From positions 1-64,000 of the forward strand of contig CALDTZ010000016.1 in assembly GCA_937924805.1 (NCBI GenBank): a stretch of DNA of 64,000 nt, read 5' to 3'. Source of the DNA: an uncultured Saprospiraceae bacterium. GTDB taxonomy: Bacteria > Bacteroidota > Bacteroidia > Chitinophagales > Saprospiraceae. Shown in pieces: positions 10,581 through 19,723 of this stretch (its first letter is position 1; every line of letters begins with the position of its first letter). The notes under the pieces are model-generated. The model was given only the letters and a program-made list of their open reading frames with translations, had not been told where the DNA came from and did no database searches. A program made the position numbers and the translations under genes.

Positions 10581-11171
10581 ATGCTAACAATCATATTTGC
10601 CACAGGGAATCCGCATAAAGTAGAAGAAGTTAATTCTATTATGAATATGGATGACGTCCTACTAAAGAATTTAAATGACATCCATTGGACAACAGAAATT
10701 ATTGAAGATGGGGTAACTTTTAAAGAAAATGCATTTATAAAAGCAAATACCCTTTTCAAAGAAGGACATCCATGCGTTTTGGCAGAAGATAGTGGACTCG
10801 TTGTCGAAGCATTAAACGGTGCACCTGGGATTTTTTCAGCAAGGTATGCTGGATCACAAAAAAGTCATGCAGATAATAATATTAAATTATTACAAGAACT
10901 TAGCACCCATCAAAATAGAAAAGCAAAATTCACCGCTACTATTTGTTATATTGAGCATGGAAAAATTCACTATTTTATTGGTGAATGCCAAGGAGAAATT
11001 TTATCAGAATTGGATGGAGATAAAGGATTTGGGTATGACCCTCTTTTTAAACCTAATGGCTATGACCGAAGTTTCGCCATCCTAGGGGATCGTATAAAAT
11101 CAAACATTAGTCATCGTGCAAAAGCCTTTATTGCCTTTACCGAATTTCTCAAACAAAAAAATCTAAAATAA
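10581..11171 (+). CDS. rdgB: Non-canonical purine NTP pyrophosphatase (dITP/XTP)
   Basis: IIFATGNPHKVEEV, VLAEDSGLVVEALNGAPGIFSARYAG, KGFGYDPLFKP, SHRAKA; ATG at 10581 preferred over TTG at 10566. Confidence 0.95.
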   Translation: MLTIIFATGNPHKVEEVNSIMNMDDVLLKNLNDIHWTTEIIEDGVTFKENAFIKANTLFKEGHPCVLAEDSGLVVEALNGAPGIFSARYAGSQKSHADNNIKLLQELSTHQNRKAKFTATICYIEHGKIHYFIGECQGEILSELDGDKGFGYDPLFKPNGYDRSFAILGDRIKSNISHRAKAFIAFTEFLKQKNLK

Positions 11172-12033
11172 AGAGGGTTCCATAAATAAAGCTAGCAATC
11201 CCATTCGTCGTAAAAAAAGCTAAATTTATTCTAGATAGATTTTTGGCAGTCACTAAACTATGCTGAAAAGCTAATAGTCCAATAAATATAAAACATCCAA
11301 CCCAGTGAATGTATTGCATGCTTATTGGATACAACGTATTAACTAAAAATGAAACATAAACAAGCAATACAACAACAATCAAATGCACACCTCTTGAAAC
11401 ATTTAAGGCGTTTTCGCGACCAATCATTGCTGGTATTGAATATAATTGATTCGTTTTGTCAAAATCATCATCTTGTAATGAGTAAATTATATCAAAACCA
11501 CCAACCCACAAAAAAACAATGAGCCCAAATAGAACTGGAATTAAATCAAACGATGCCGTCACAGCTAAATATGCTCCAATTGGAGCTAAAGCAAGACCTG
11601 CTCCTAAAACGAAATGACATAAGAACGTAAATCTCTTAGTATAAGAATAACCTAAGGTCACAATTATTGCAATGGGACTTAAATAGAAGCACAAATTATT
11701 AATAAAATAGGTGGCTAAAATAAATATGAATATGTTAGCAATGATAAACAATCTTACTTGCTTAACAGAAAGGACACCTTTAGGAATTTCTCGATCTTTT
11801 GTTCGAGGATTTTTTGCATCTATATCACGATCAATGTATCGATTAAATGCCATTGCTGCACTTCTCATTGTGATCATACAAACCAACACAAGAAAAAGCA
11901 AAAGCCCATATTCTACAGGACCTGAAACAGAATGAACACCCAAAACAAAACCTACCAGAGCAAAAGGTAAGGCAAAAATGGTGTGGCTAAATTTAACTAA
12001 GCTTAGATATGATTTCATAGTATCAAGAGGCAA
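11149..12033 (-). CDS. UbiA-family polyprenyltransferase (4-hydroxybenzoate / MqnP-like)
   Basis: SHTIFALPFALVG, MAFNRYIDRDIDAKNPRTKDREIPKG, DIIYSLQDDDFDK motifs; multi-TM. Confidence 0.88.
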   Translation of the reverse strand: MPLDTMKSYLSLVKFSHTIFALPFALVGFVLGVHSVSGPVEYGLLLFLVLVCMITMRSAAMAFNRYIDRDIDAKNPRTKDREIPKGVLSVKQVRLFIIANIFIFILATYFINNLCFYLSPIAIIVTLGYSYTKRFTFLCHFVLGAGLALAPIGAYLAVTASFDLIPVLFGLIVFLWVGGFDIIYSLQDDDFDKTNQLYSIPAMIGRENALNVSRGVHLIVVVLLVYVSFLVNTLYPISMQYIHWVGCFIFIGLLAFQHSLVTAKNLSRINLAFFTTNGIASFIYGTLFILDFFV

Positions 12034-12037
12034 AATG

Positions 12038-12075
12038 AAAAGAGACCTGCATTATTAATAATACAGGTCTCTTTT
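12038..12075 (-). terminator. Hairpin terminator downstream of the DUF1573 lipoprotein
   Basis: Perfect 12-bp stem AAAAGAGACCTG (12038-12049) / CAGGTCTCTTTT (12064-12075). Confidence 0.65.
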
Positions 12076-12096
12076 ATATATTCTAAGTCATATTGA

Positions 12097-12651
12097 CTAT
12101 TGAGGCGTAACTTTTACATTTGGCGTTGATCCTGCAGCACCTTCTTCTTTGTCTACAATACCTTTAATTGTCAAGTATGTATTTACAGGGTCTGTGTTTG
12201 CAGTAATTGTAACTCTTTTAGATTGATTGTTACCACCTACTTTACCTTTTCCTTTAGAATCAAACTGTACTTTAATTTCAGCATCTGCACCAGGAGCAAT
12301 AGGCTCTTTTGGCCATGAAGGAACGGTACATCCACAAGATCCTTTAGCATTTGAAATAATCAAAGGCTCACTTCCTGTGTTTTTAAATTTGTAATTGTAC
12401 GTAACTTTTTCACCTTCCATAATTTTTCCAAAATCATACGTTGTTTCAGGAAATTCTAATGTTGTCAAAGGTCCTGCTGGTACTTCTGGCTCATTTGGTT
12501 TAGCAGCTGGAGTCGTTGTTGTGCTTGTTGTTGCTGCTGCTGGCACTGCACTTGTGTCATCTGCTGAAGTAGTAGAAGCTCCGTCGCTCTTACAACCTAC
12601 TGCTAAAGAAGAGATAACTAACAATAAAGATAATAACTTAACAATTTTCAT
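12097..12651 (-). CDS. DUF1573 lipoprotein
   Basis: Lipobox LAVGCKS; FPETTYDFGKIMEGEKVTYNYKFKNTGSEPLIISNAKGSCGCTVPSWPKEPIAPG. Confidence 0.9.
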   Translation of the reverse strand: MKIVKLLSLLLVISSLAVGCKSDGASTTSADDTSAVPAAATTSTTTTPAAKPNEPEVPAGPLTTLEFPETTYDFGKIMEGEKVTYNYKFKNTGSEPLIISNAKGSCGCTVPSWPKEPIAPGADAEIKVQFDSKGKGKVGGNNQSKRVTITANTDPVNTYLTIKGIVDKEEGAAGSTPNVKVTPQ

Positions 12652-12759
12652 TTTATATAATATTTAAATAAACAATAATACTAAAGTATAAACATTTGCG
12701 ATTGATAAATGTATAACCACGCTCGTTAACAACTGGTTAACATCGCATTTTTTATTCGT

Positions 12760-14400
12760 TTACAAATGTAAAGATCTATTTCCTAACCACCCACTAAATT
12801 CCACTTTATTCATTGCATTTAAGCATTGATGGACCAATAAACCTGCTTTTCGAGCTACATTTATTCCCCATTGGACATCATCATATCCTCGAATACTGTG
12901 CGCATCTGGGTTAATTGAAATGTAAACTCCCTTTTCCAACGCATAGATAACCCATTCCCAATCTAAATCTAAGCGATTTGGGTTTGCATTAATTTCAATG
13001 GCAACATTATTTGCAGCACAAGCGTCGATAATGTATCCATGATCAATCGGATACCCTTTCCTACTTAATAAAAGTCGACCTGTCGGATGCCCTAGGATCG
13101 TTGTTAACGGATTTTCAACAGCTTTAACAATTCTTGCGGTCGCTTTCGCTTCATCCATTTTTAGATTAGAATGAACAGATGCAATGACTACATCCAATGT
13201 TTCTAATATTTCAGAAGTATAGTCTAATCGTCCATCGTTTAAAATATCAGCTTCAATTCCGCTAAAAACATGAATTTCATTCTGCGACTTATTTATTAAC
13301 TGTATTTCATTTATTTGATTTGCAAGCCTTTCTTCCGACAACCCATTTGCATAGAATGCTGCTTTTGAATGATCTGTAATGACCAGATATTCATATCCTC
13401 GATCAATCGCTCCCTGAACCATATCTTTCAAAGAATGCGTTCCATCGCTGTAGGTCGAATGGTTATGAATAACTCCTTTTAAAGAAGATCTGGAAATTAA
13501 TCCTTCATTTTTAAATTCTTCAAAATACACCTTTTCGTAATTTGACTCTTGCATTTCTGGCAAAATCAAACAACATTGATTTTTTTCAAAAAAAGCCTTT
13601 TCAGTCGATTCTGATGTTTCCATTTTAGGAAGAAATGAAAGTGCTGATGTCAGATTGTATCTATCTTTAACAAAATCTTCTTCAGTGGCAGGATGGAATT
13701 CAATGGGAACAGAATGAAAGGTCATATTTGCATCATTTGATTGGACCAATTCATTATCAATTAAATTATTTACCAAATGATTTGATGCTTGCGCCTCGAC
13801 ATAAATAATGTCGATTTTATCTATGATGGGACTTAGTCTTCTCATTTGTCCAGCGACATCGATGATGGTTACTTTATATTCACTTTTTATTTGATCTAAA
13901 AGTGCATTCACGGGTTCTATGATATTGGCATATAGCGCTTTCCCTTTAGATTGCAAATGGTATTTTAATTGTTCAATAAGAGTTGCTTGGGTTTTAGCTC
14001 CAAAACCTTTTAAATCAACTAATCTATTTTCTTCACAGGCATAAAGCAGCTCACCTACATTATCAACTTCCAAATCCTTCCAAATCGTTTTAATTTTTTT
14101 TGCACCAAAACCTTTGATCGACAACATCTCTAATATCCCTTCAGGTGTTTTACTTATAAAATCATCCAAAGCTGAAAAACTACCAGACTCTTTTATTTGA
14201 AAGATTTTATCAATGGTTGAATCTCCAACACCTCGAATCGAAGATAACTCCTCAACTGATTTTTCAAAAATATCGCCTTCAACACCTCGGATAGTTCTAT
14301 ACGCAGATTGGTAGGACTTAATTCTAAAAGGATTACCACCATGTAATTCCATTAAATCAGATAAAAGTTTAAATTTATTGGCAATAGCTTTGTTCGTCAT
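12760..14400 (-). CDS. polX: PolX-family protein: HhH repeats, degenerate nucleotidyltransferase region, intact C-terminal PHP domain
   Basis: HhH segments SIRGVGDSTIDKI, SIKGFGAKKIKTI, DLKGFGAKTQATL; PHP motifs HNHSTYSDG, TDHSK, GIEADI, SVHSN, GHPTGR, NPDAH. Confidence 0.85.
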   Translation of the reverse strand: MTNKAIANKFKLLSDLMELHGGNPFRIKSYQSAYRTIRGVEGDIFEKSVEELSSIRGVGDSTIDKIFQIKESGSFSALDDFISKTPEGILEMLSIKGFGAKKIKTIWKDLEVDNVGELLYACEENRLVDLKGFGAKTQATLIEQLKYHLQSKGKALYANIIEPVNALLDQIKSEYKVTIIDVAGQMRRLSPIIDKIDIIYVEAQASNHLVNNLIDNELVQSNDANMTFHSVPIEFHPATEEDFVKDRYNLTSALSFLPKMETSESTEKAFFEKNQCCLILPEMQESNYEKVYFEEFKNEGLISRSSLKGVIHNHSTYSDGTHSLKDMVQGAIDRGYEYLVITDHSKAAFYANGLSEERLANQINEIQLINKSQNEIHVFSGIEADILNDGRLDYTSEILETLDVVIASVHSNLKMDEAKATARIVKAVENPLTTILGHPTGRLLLSRKGYPIDHGYIIDACAANNVAIEINANPNRLDLDWEWVIYALEKGVYISINPDAHSIRGYDDVQWGINVARKAGLLVHQCLNAMNKVEFSGWLGNRSLHL

Positions 14401-14479
14401 GTGCGCACTTTATAATTTTACATCAAATTTGGTGTATTTTTTAATATTAATTAATTTAATAATATAAATTTTTATTTAA

Positions 14480-15049
14480 ATGAGATTTTTAATCTTCACT
14501 CTTTGGATCGTGTTAATGATAAGTTGCAACTCAAATTCTTCTCATGTCCCCAATATGGATCTTTCTGGATATCAGCAGGATCAAATGAAAAATGATATTT
14601 TGCGAGTATATAAAGAAGCAAATAATCGAATTATTGAAGAAGGCTTTATTTCAAACGGAGTAAAGAATGGTACTTGGACAACTTATGATCAAGAAGAAGG
14701 ACGTATCTCAAAGATTGAATCGTACACAAATGGAATCCTTAATGGTGCCGTACTTGAATTTAACAATCGAGTACAAATTGAAAAAATGACAACCTATGCT
14801 AATGGAATTTTGAATGGAATTAGTGCAGAATACAAATTTGGTAGACCGCTAAAAGAAACTCCTTATGAAAAAGGCATTATTCAAGGAACATATAAAGAAT
14901 ATTTCAACAACGGAAAAGTTCAAAAAGAAATGATGTTTGAAAATGGTAAAAGAAATGGTTTTTTCAAACAATACAATGATGAAGGAAAGCTCACAATAGA
15001 ATACCAATTCCGTAATGACGAAAAAATAAGTGGCGGAATGGTCGAATAA
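14480..15049 (+). CDS. Lipoprotein with MORN-like (YwqK-type) repeats
   Basis: Lipobox LMISCNSN; repeats such as NGILNGAVLEFNNR, NGILNGISAEYKFG, NGKRNGFFKQYNDEGKLTIEY. Confidence 0.8.
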   Translation: MRFLIFTLWIVLMISCNSNSSHVPNMDLSGYQQDQMKNDILRVYKEANNRIIEEGFISNGVKNGTWTTYDQEEGRISKIESYTNGILNGAVLEFNNRVQIEKMTTYANGILNGISAEYKFGRPLKETPYEKGIIQGTYKEYFNNGKVQKEMMFENGKRNGFFKQYNDEGKLTIEYQFRNDEKISGGMVE

Positions 15050-15131
15050 ATAGACCTAAAAAGAACAGTTATTAAATATAATTCATATGTAAAAATAACT
15101 AATCATTAACTATATACATATATATTTTATT

Positions 15132-15139
15132 TATATTTG
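15132..15139 (+). promoter_or_regulatory. Candidate -7 element for the 15155-18148 cluster
   Basis: Exact TATATTTG (TAnnTTTG) 15 bp upstream of the ATG at 15155; no good -33 TTG seen. Confidence 0.4.
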
Positions 15140-15154
15140 TAGCAAATAGTTGTG

Positions 15155-17422
15155 ATGAATAATTTTGGGTTAGATCGAGAGTTACAAAATTGTATTAATA
15201 CTTTATTTCGAAAAGATACGAATGAAGTAAATGTAACTAATGAAGAAAGAGAAGTAACCTTAGTTGAAGGTGTCATCACGAAAAAACTAGGCCAAGGGCA
15301 AGCTCTTTCCGTTATCTTTAATGAAGAAACAAACCTATCATCTATTCTAGATTCCATTTCTGATTATCAGGATTTTATCTGCTTGATAGACGACAATACT
15401 TCTCTTGATAGCTTAATTGCTAAAATTAGATCTAGCATAAAGAGACAAATTCCAAACACCCCAGTAAATAAAGACTTTATAGACGATTTTGAATATCAAA
15501 TTCAACAATTCATTGATTATTCAAAAATGCAATATGGTTCCACACCTTCCTTGCGAAGTTGCCAAATCTACATTGAGAATTTAAATAAAAAACTGAATCT
15601 TAATCAACCTCAAACTTATCTCGATAAAAACGTTATTAAAGCCTTTAATGGCCTTAACAATACGAAAGTTCTTTCAGAAAAAATTAGATTGATTGCTGAA
15701 AATGCTCAACCAAGTTTCAGAATCATTGACAAATCAAATCCTTTTCATTTTCAAGACAGGTGGAACGATTTTAATGAGTTTGAACGGGAAGTTCAAAATC
15801 AACTTACTTTATTATCTGAAAGTACTAGTACGTTAAATGATGCTTTCAATGAATTGAAACAAACGCTTCATGACCAGCTCTCCAATGACATAAGCAAATT
15901 ACTCGCTTTCATTAGAGCAGCAAAGGCTGAATATCAACGTTTACCCAAAACTGTACAAAAGAAATCATTGTTTTTTAAATCTAAACCAGAGGAATTAAAA
16001 CCCATACAAAGGTTATCATTACCACTGTTTAATTTTAGTGTAAATACCGCAATGGCTCAAAAGGTCATTCAGTCCATTCACGATTGTGAAGCAGTAGAAC
16101 AAGAGATGCAATTGAAGATGTTAGATTATGTAGGATTTTCTTCTGACTTTGTAGATACAATACTTAAAAGGTTAAATTTTTCAAATAGTTCATATAAAGC
16201 TATTTCAGCTTTAGAAAAAAACTTTTCTACAATTTTTACTTCGGTAAAAGACGGTAATTCAATTACATTCGAAACAGATCAACTTTCTCTAAACTTTTAT
16301 CAATATTCGATGAAAGTTGCTAAACTAGATTCTGAAATTTCTTTTTGCCAATCTTTCCTTGATCATCAAAAACCATATTTATCATGGTGGTTTGATCTTA
16401 ATAATATTTCTAAAAAAGTACCAACAATTGTCAATTACTTATTGACTAAATCATACGAAAAATGGAACGACTACTTCCAGCTAGGGCTTTACTATTCATT
16501 TTCAATACAAAAAAGTAAGCCAATCGGAGATTTTGATTATCACTTTGTAAACAATCATCAAAAACAATACGAATTTGACCAAATGACATCGAAGTTGTTC
16601 GATCTTGAAATACTAAAGCAAAAAGGCATCAAACATTTTACTTCGAATAAAAAATCGAAATTTGTGGCTTTGACAAAAAAGAAAAACCACAAGATCACTT
16701 CAGTTAATCAGTTGCTTACTGAATTTAAAGATTTAATGGATGCTTGCTTCCCTATTCAATTTTTCAAAATCAATCGATTTAATCCTAAGTATTGTGATCA
16801 TCATTTCATCTTGAATCTCAAGAATAACCTTGAAATTGAACATAAAGACATTATTCACATTCGAAATAGTAAAAATGTGAAATCTGAAACGAATACTTGT
16901 CAAGTACTTTTAACTCCATTAGTTAATAAAAATATTGAAGAAATTCTTTTAAGAGATCGGCTTGCTTTTGTAAAGAATATGTCTAGTCATTTACTAAACA
17001 TCATTCAAAATAGATCTATCCAATTTTATACTGGGCATAAAAAAAATATAATAAGCCTTTTGGAGCCCGTTCAAAACAAACAAATAGCATCGGTGTTCGA
17101 TAATCAAAATATTGCCCAAACAACTGTTCAAGAGTCCATTGGAGATACCTTGACTGAGTATTTATTAGAAGCAAACACCACGGATTTATTTATTTTAACA
17201 AATAATAATTTATTGAATCCATTAGATGTTGAAACTATTTTTCATCAACATAAGTTCATGAATATATGCAGATACAATCGTATTACGTTTGTTAATTTTA
17301 AGGATCAAAACATTCAACCGATACACCATTTATTTAACCCAAAAAACAAGGTAGTCTCAACCGAGCATGAGCCAGTTATACCCGCTAAATCTTCCTACGT
17401 TCAATCATCTATTACAGATTAA
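15155..17422 (+). CDS. Large hypothetical protein, tentatively a degenerate SF1 (DNA2/DUF4011-type) helicase-like scaffold without Walker motifs
   Basis: 755 aa from ATG (ORF listed from GTG 15152). The segments LSWWFDLNNI...LTKSYEKWNDYFQLGLYYSFSIQKSKPIGDFDYHFVNNHQKQYEFDQMTSKLFDLEI and NQLLTEFKDLMDACFPIQFFKINRFNPKYCDHHFIL resemble the inter-motif region of large SF1 helicases. No GxxGxGKS/T or DEAS is present. Confidence 0.45.
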   Translation: MNNFGLDRELQNCINTLFRKDTNEVNVTNEEREVTLVEGVITKKLGQGQALSVIFNEETNLSSILDSISDYQDFICLIDDNTSLDSLIAKIRSSIKRQIPNTPVNKDFIDDFEYQIQQFIDYSKMQYGSTPSLRSCQIYIENLNKKLNLNQPQTYLDKNVIKAFNGLNNTKVLSEKIRLIAENAQPSFRIIDKSNPFHFQDRWNDFNEFEREVQNQLTLLSESTSTLNDAFNELKQTLHDQLSNDISKLLAFIRAAKAEYQRLPKTVQKKSLFFKSKPEELKPIQRLSLPLFNFSVNTAMAQKVIQSIHDCEAVEQEMQLKMLDYVGFSSDFVDTILKRLNFSNSSYKAISALEKNFSTIFTSVKDGNSITFETDQLSLNFYQYSMKVAKLDSEISFCQSFLDHQKPYLSWWFDLNNISKKVPTIVNYLLTKSYEKWNDYFQLGLYYSFSIQKSKPIGDFDYHFVNNHQKQYEFDQMTSKLFDLEILKQKGIKHFTSNKKSKFVALTKKKNHKITSVNQLLTEFKDLMDACFPIQFFKINRFNPKYCDHHFILNLKNNLEIEHKDIIHIRNSKNVKSETNTCQVLLTPLVNKNIEEILLRDRLAFVKNMSSHLLNIIQNRSIQFYTGHKKNIISLLEPVQNKQIASVFDNQNIAQTTVQESIGDTLTEYLLEANTTDLFILTNNNLLNPLDVETIFHQHKFMNICRYNRITFVNFKDQNIQPIHHLFNPKNKVVSTEHEPVIPAKSSYVQSSITD

Positions 17423-17825
17423 AGTTGCAGATGAAAAACGATATATTTTTGATCAAATAAGAAAGAAATGGTTGGTTTTTCAACCAGAGGAATGGGTCCG
17501 CCAGCTTTTTATCCAATATTTATTAACGGAATTAAATATACCTATTAAACGCATAAGCGTAGAAGTCATGATAAAAGTAAATAATATGGCTCGAAGGTAT
17601 GATTTAGCTATCAGCGATAAAAATGGGAATATTCAATTCTTATTGGAATGTAAGTCTTTTAAGGAGAAACTTTCAACGAAGACTTTTAGACAAATAGCCG
17701 CTTATAATAGTGTTTTAGGAGCACCATACTTGTGCGTCACAAATGGCAAATCTCATTATCTAGCTCAAATTAGTGAGCTAAAAGAAATTACTTTCTTGAC
17801 CTCGTTTCCTAACCTAATCTATTAA
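17367..17825 (+). CDS. HsdR N-terminal-domain protein (PD-(D/E)XK nuclease fold)
   Basis: LNLPTFNHLLQIKVADEKRYIFDQIRKKWLVFQPEEWVRQ...RRYDLAISDKNGNIQFLLECKSF, i.e. D-Xn-ExK catalytic pattern. Confidence 0.85.
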   Translation: MSQLYPLNLPTFNHLLQIKVADEKRYIFDQIRKKWLVFQPEEWVRQLFIQYLLTELNIPIKRISVEVMIKVNNMARRYDLAISDKNGNIQFLLECKSFKEKLSTKTFRQIAAYNSVLGAPYLCVTNGKSHYLAQISELKEITFLTSFPNLIY

Positions 17826-18148
17826 TGATGAAATTATTAGATTCTAAGGAAGCACTGTTTACGTTTTCATTGATTTATGCCTCTCATGAAGATTTAGAGT
17901 ATTCTGAAACTGAGCGATCATTTATTAAAGATCGTTTTGGTGAGGATTTATTGCGTGAACAAGAAGCTCTTTATTTTAGCATGTCAAATTTTGCTGCACT
18001 AACCCTCATACAGAAAAGCAAAGAAAACTTACTAATTACTCCTGATGAAAAATTAAAATTTACCACCTTGCTAAAAACACTTTTTTCAGAAGATGGTCGT
18101 TTCAGCAAACTTGAAAAAACGCTTTTAACCTTCCTGTCAAGATATTAA
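17825..18148 (+). CDS. Small TerB-like protein, 107 aa
   Basis: All-helical acidic protein: FSLIYASHEDLEYSETERSFIKDRFGEDLL...LFSEDGRFSKLEKTLLTFL; start overlaps upstream stop (TAATG). Confidence 0.5.
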   Translation: MMKLLDSKEALFTFSLIYASHEDLEYSETERSFIKDRFGEDLLREQEALYFSMSNFAALTLIQKSKENLLITPDEKLKFTTLLKTLFSEDGRFSKLEKTLLTFLSRY

Positions 18149-19395
18149 GATTCCAATATCACCTTATACAGCTCTTTTGTTCGTCTTTCTAATACTTTTA
18201 CTTTTTTACCAATTGTTTTTTCAATCGTTTTTTCATCGTAATGCCTTATTGATATTAAGTCAACCTGCTCTTTGTATTCGATTTCAAAATCAAGAGACAA
18301 TGCCTCAAAAATACTCGACCGAACAGGTGAATCATTAAAACATAAATGAATGTTAATCGCAGACTTTTGAAGGTAATTCACTTCTGTTTTATATCTATCT
18401 AACAATACCAATACGTGAGCTAGAGAAACTGACTTTTTAAAAGTCTTTGGGCTGAGTGAAAGAAATACTTGTTTTTCTTTCATCATAATTAAGGGCGGAT
18501 ATTGTAAACCTTTTGTATTACTGATTTTTGTTCCATGATTTTTGTATTCAACAAAACTTTTCACAAAAAGAGGGATGTTCTTATTTTGTAATGGCCTAAT
18601 GGTTTTAGGATGTATGACTTTTGCTCCTGCATCTGCCATTTCTATCATTTCATTATAGTGAATCTCTTTAATAAAAGACGCTTCCTTTACTTTTTTGGGA
18701 TCAGCAGTCATAATTCCTGGGACATCTTTCCATACCACTACCTTTTCTGCATTTAAAGCGTTTGCAAAAATTGCCGTTGTAAAATCGGATCCTTCCCTAC
18801 CCAAGGTCGTATTGAAGTTTTCGCTACTAGAAGCAATATATCCTTGAGTTAACACAATATCATTTTTTGCCAGTTTCTTTGAAGTTTGCTTTTGTATTGC
18901 CGAAGTGGTGAGAGACCAATCAACATTGGCCGCTCTATAATTATTATCGGTAAGAATCATGTCTCTAACATCCATCCATTCTAAATTAAAACCTTGATCT
19001 TTCAAGTATCTGCTCACAATAATGGTCGAAAGCAACTCACCTATTGATACAATTTGGTCATAGCTATAATCGAAATTTGGTTTTGCCTCATCTTCCAGAA
19101 ACCAATCCAATTCAACAAATTGGTCATTAAGATCATCAAATACGACATGATTCGGTTCAAATAGTTCTTTTGCAATATCAAAATGTATTGCTTTTACATT
19201 CTTAATCAAGGACTGCAATTCAGGCTTTTTATAAAAATAAGCATCTGCTACTTTTTCCAACATATTCGTGGTTTTACCCAATGCCGAAACCACAATTACC
19301 ATTTTCGAATTTAAATATTCTCGTAAAATATCAGATATATGTTTAATTTTATCTGCATTTGCAACTGAAGCACCACCGAATTTAAAAACTTGCAT
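18145..19395 (-). CDS. lysC: Aspartate kinase (monofunctional)
   Basis: MQVFKFGGASVANADKIK, VVVSALGKTTNML, TLGREGSDFTTAIFANAL, DVPGIMTADPKKV, HPKTIRPLQNKNIPLFVKSF. Confidence 0.93.
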   Translation of the reverse strand: MQVFKFGGASVANADKIKHISDILREYLNSKMVIVVSALGKTTNMLEKVADAYFYKKPELQSLIKNVKAIHFDIAKELFEPNHVVFDDLNDQFVELDWFLEDEAKPNFDYSYDQIVSIGELLSTIIVSRYLKDQGFNLEWMDVRDMILTDNNYRAANVDWSLTTSAIQKQTSKKLAKNDIVLTQGYIASSSENFNTTLGREGSDFTTAIFANALNAEKVVVWKDVPGIMTADPKKVKEASFIKEIHYNEMIEMADAGAKVIHPKTIRPLQNKNIPLFVKSFVEYKNHGTKISNTKGLQYPPLIMMKEKQVFLSLSPKTFKKSVSLAHVLVLLDRYKTEVNYLQKSAINIHLCFNDSPVRSSIFEALSLDFEIEYKEQVDLISIRHYDEKTIEKTIGKKVKVLERRTKELYKVILES

Positions 19396-19451
19396 TCTTA
19401 TAAATTAGTTTGTAAAAATAGAATTCGGAAAGCACTTTATAACTTAGAATC

Positions 19452-19712
19452 GTGGATAATTTATCAAATATTGAAATTGGAATAAGATTATTATGCGTTG
19501 GCATGATTACTGTTTTTATTATTCTATTCATTGTTGTTCTATTAGCAAAGGGACTTATATTTTTAACAAACAAAATGGACTTTCTTGATGATGAAGTTCA
19601 TCCAGTTAAATTGGGTAAAAAAGTTGAAAATAAAAAAGTTGCAATTTTATCTGCCGTTGTCCTATCTGTAACAAATGGTCAAGGTAAGATTAAGGAAATT
19701 AGAAAATTGTAA
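19452..19712 (+). CDS. oadG: OadG-family gamma subunit of a Na+-pumping decarboxylase
   Basis: 86 aa, single N-terminal TM (IGIRLLCVGMITVFIILFIVVLLAKGLIFLTNK), immediately upstream of alpha and beta subunits. Confidence 0.8.
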   Translation: MDNLSNIEIGIRLLCVGMITVFIILFIVVLLAKGLIFLTNKMDFLDDEVHPVKLGKKVENKKVAILSAVVLSVTNGQGKIKEIRKL

Positions 19713-19723
19713 GCCGATTAATT

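Noticed and set aside
12395-12667. 90-aa plus-strand ORF over the DUF1573 gene
   Set aside because: Composition (Val/Ala-rich) is explained by the antisense of the Ala/Thr-rich linker
14480-15049. Possible toxin-antitoxin locus (YwqK-type 'antitoxin' naming)
   Set aside because: MORN-like repeat lipoprotein with signal peptide and no toxin partner; the name is a family label, not evidence of a TA pair
17367-17825. Type I restriction-modification system
   Set aside because: Only an HsdR_N-like nuclease domain is present; no HsdM, HsdS or intact HsdR motor nearby
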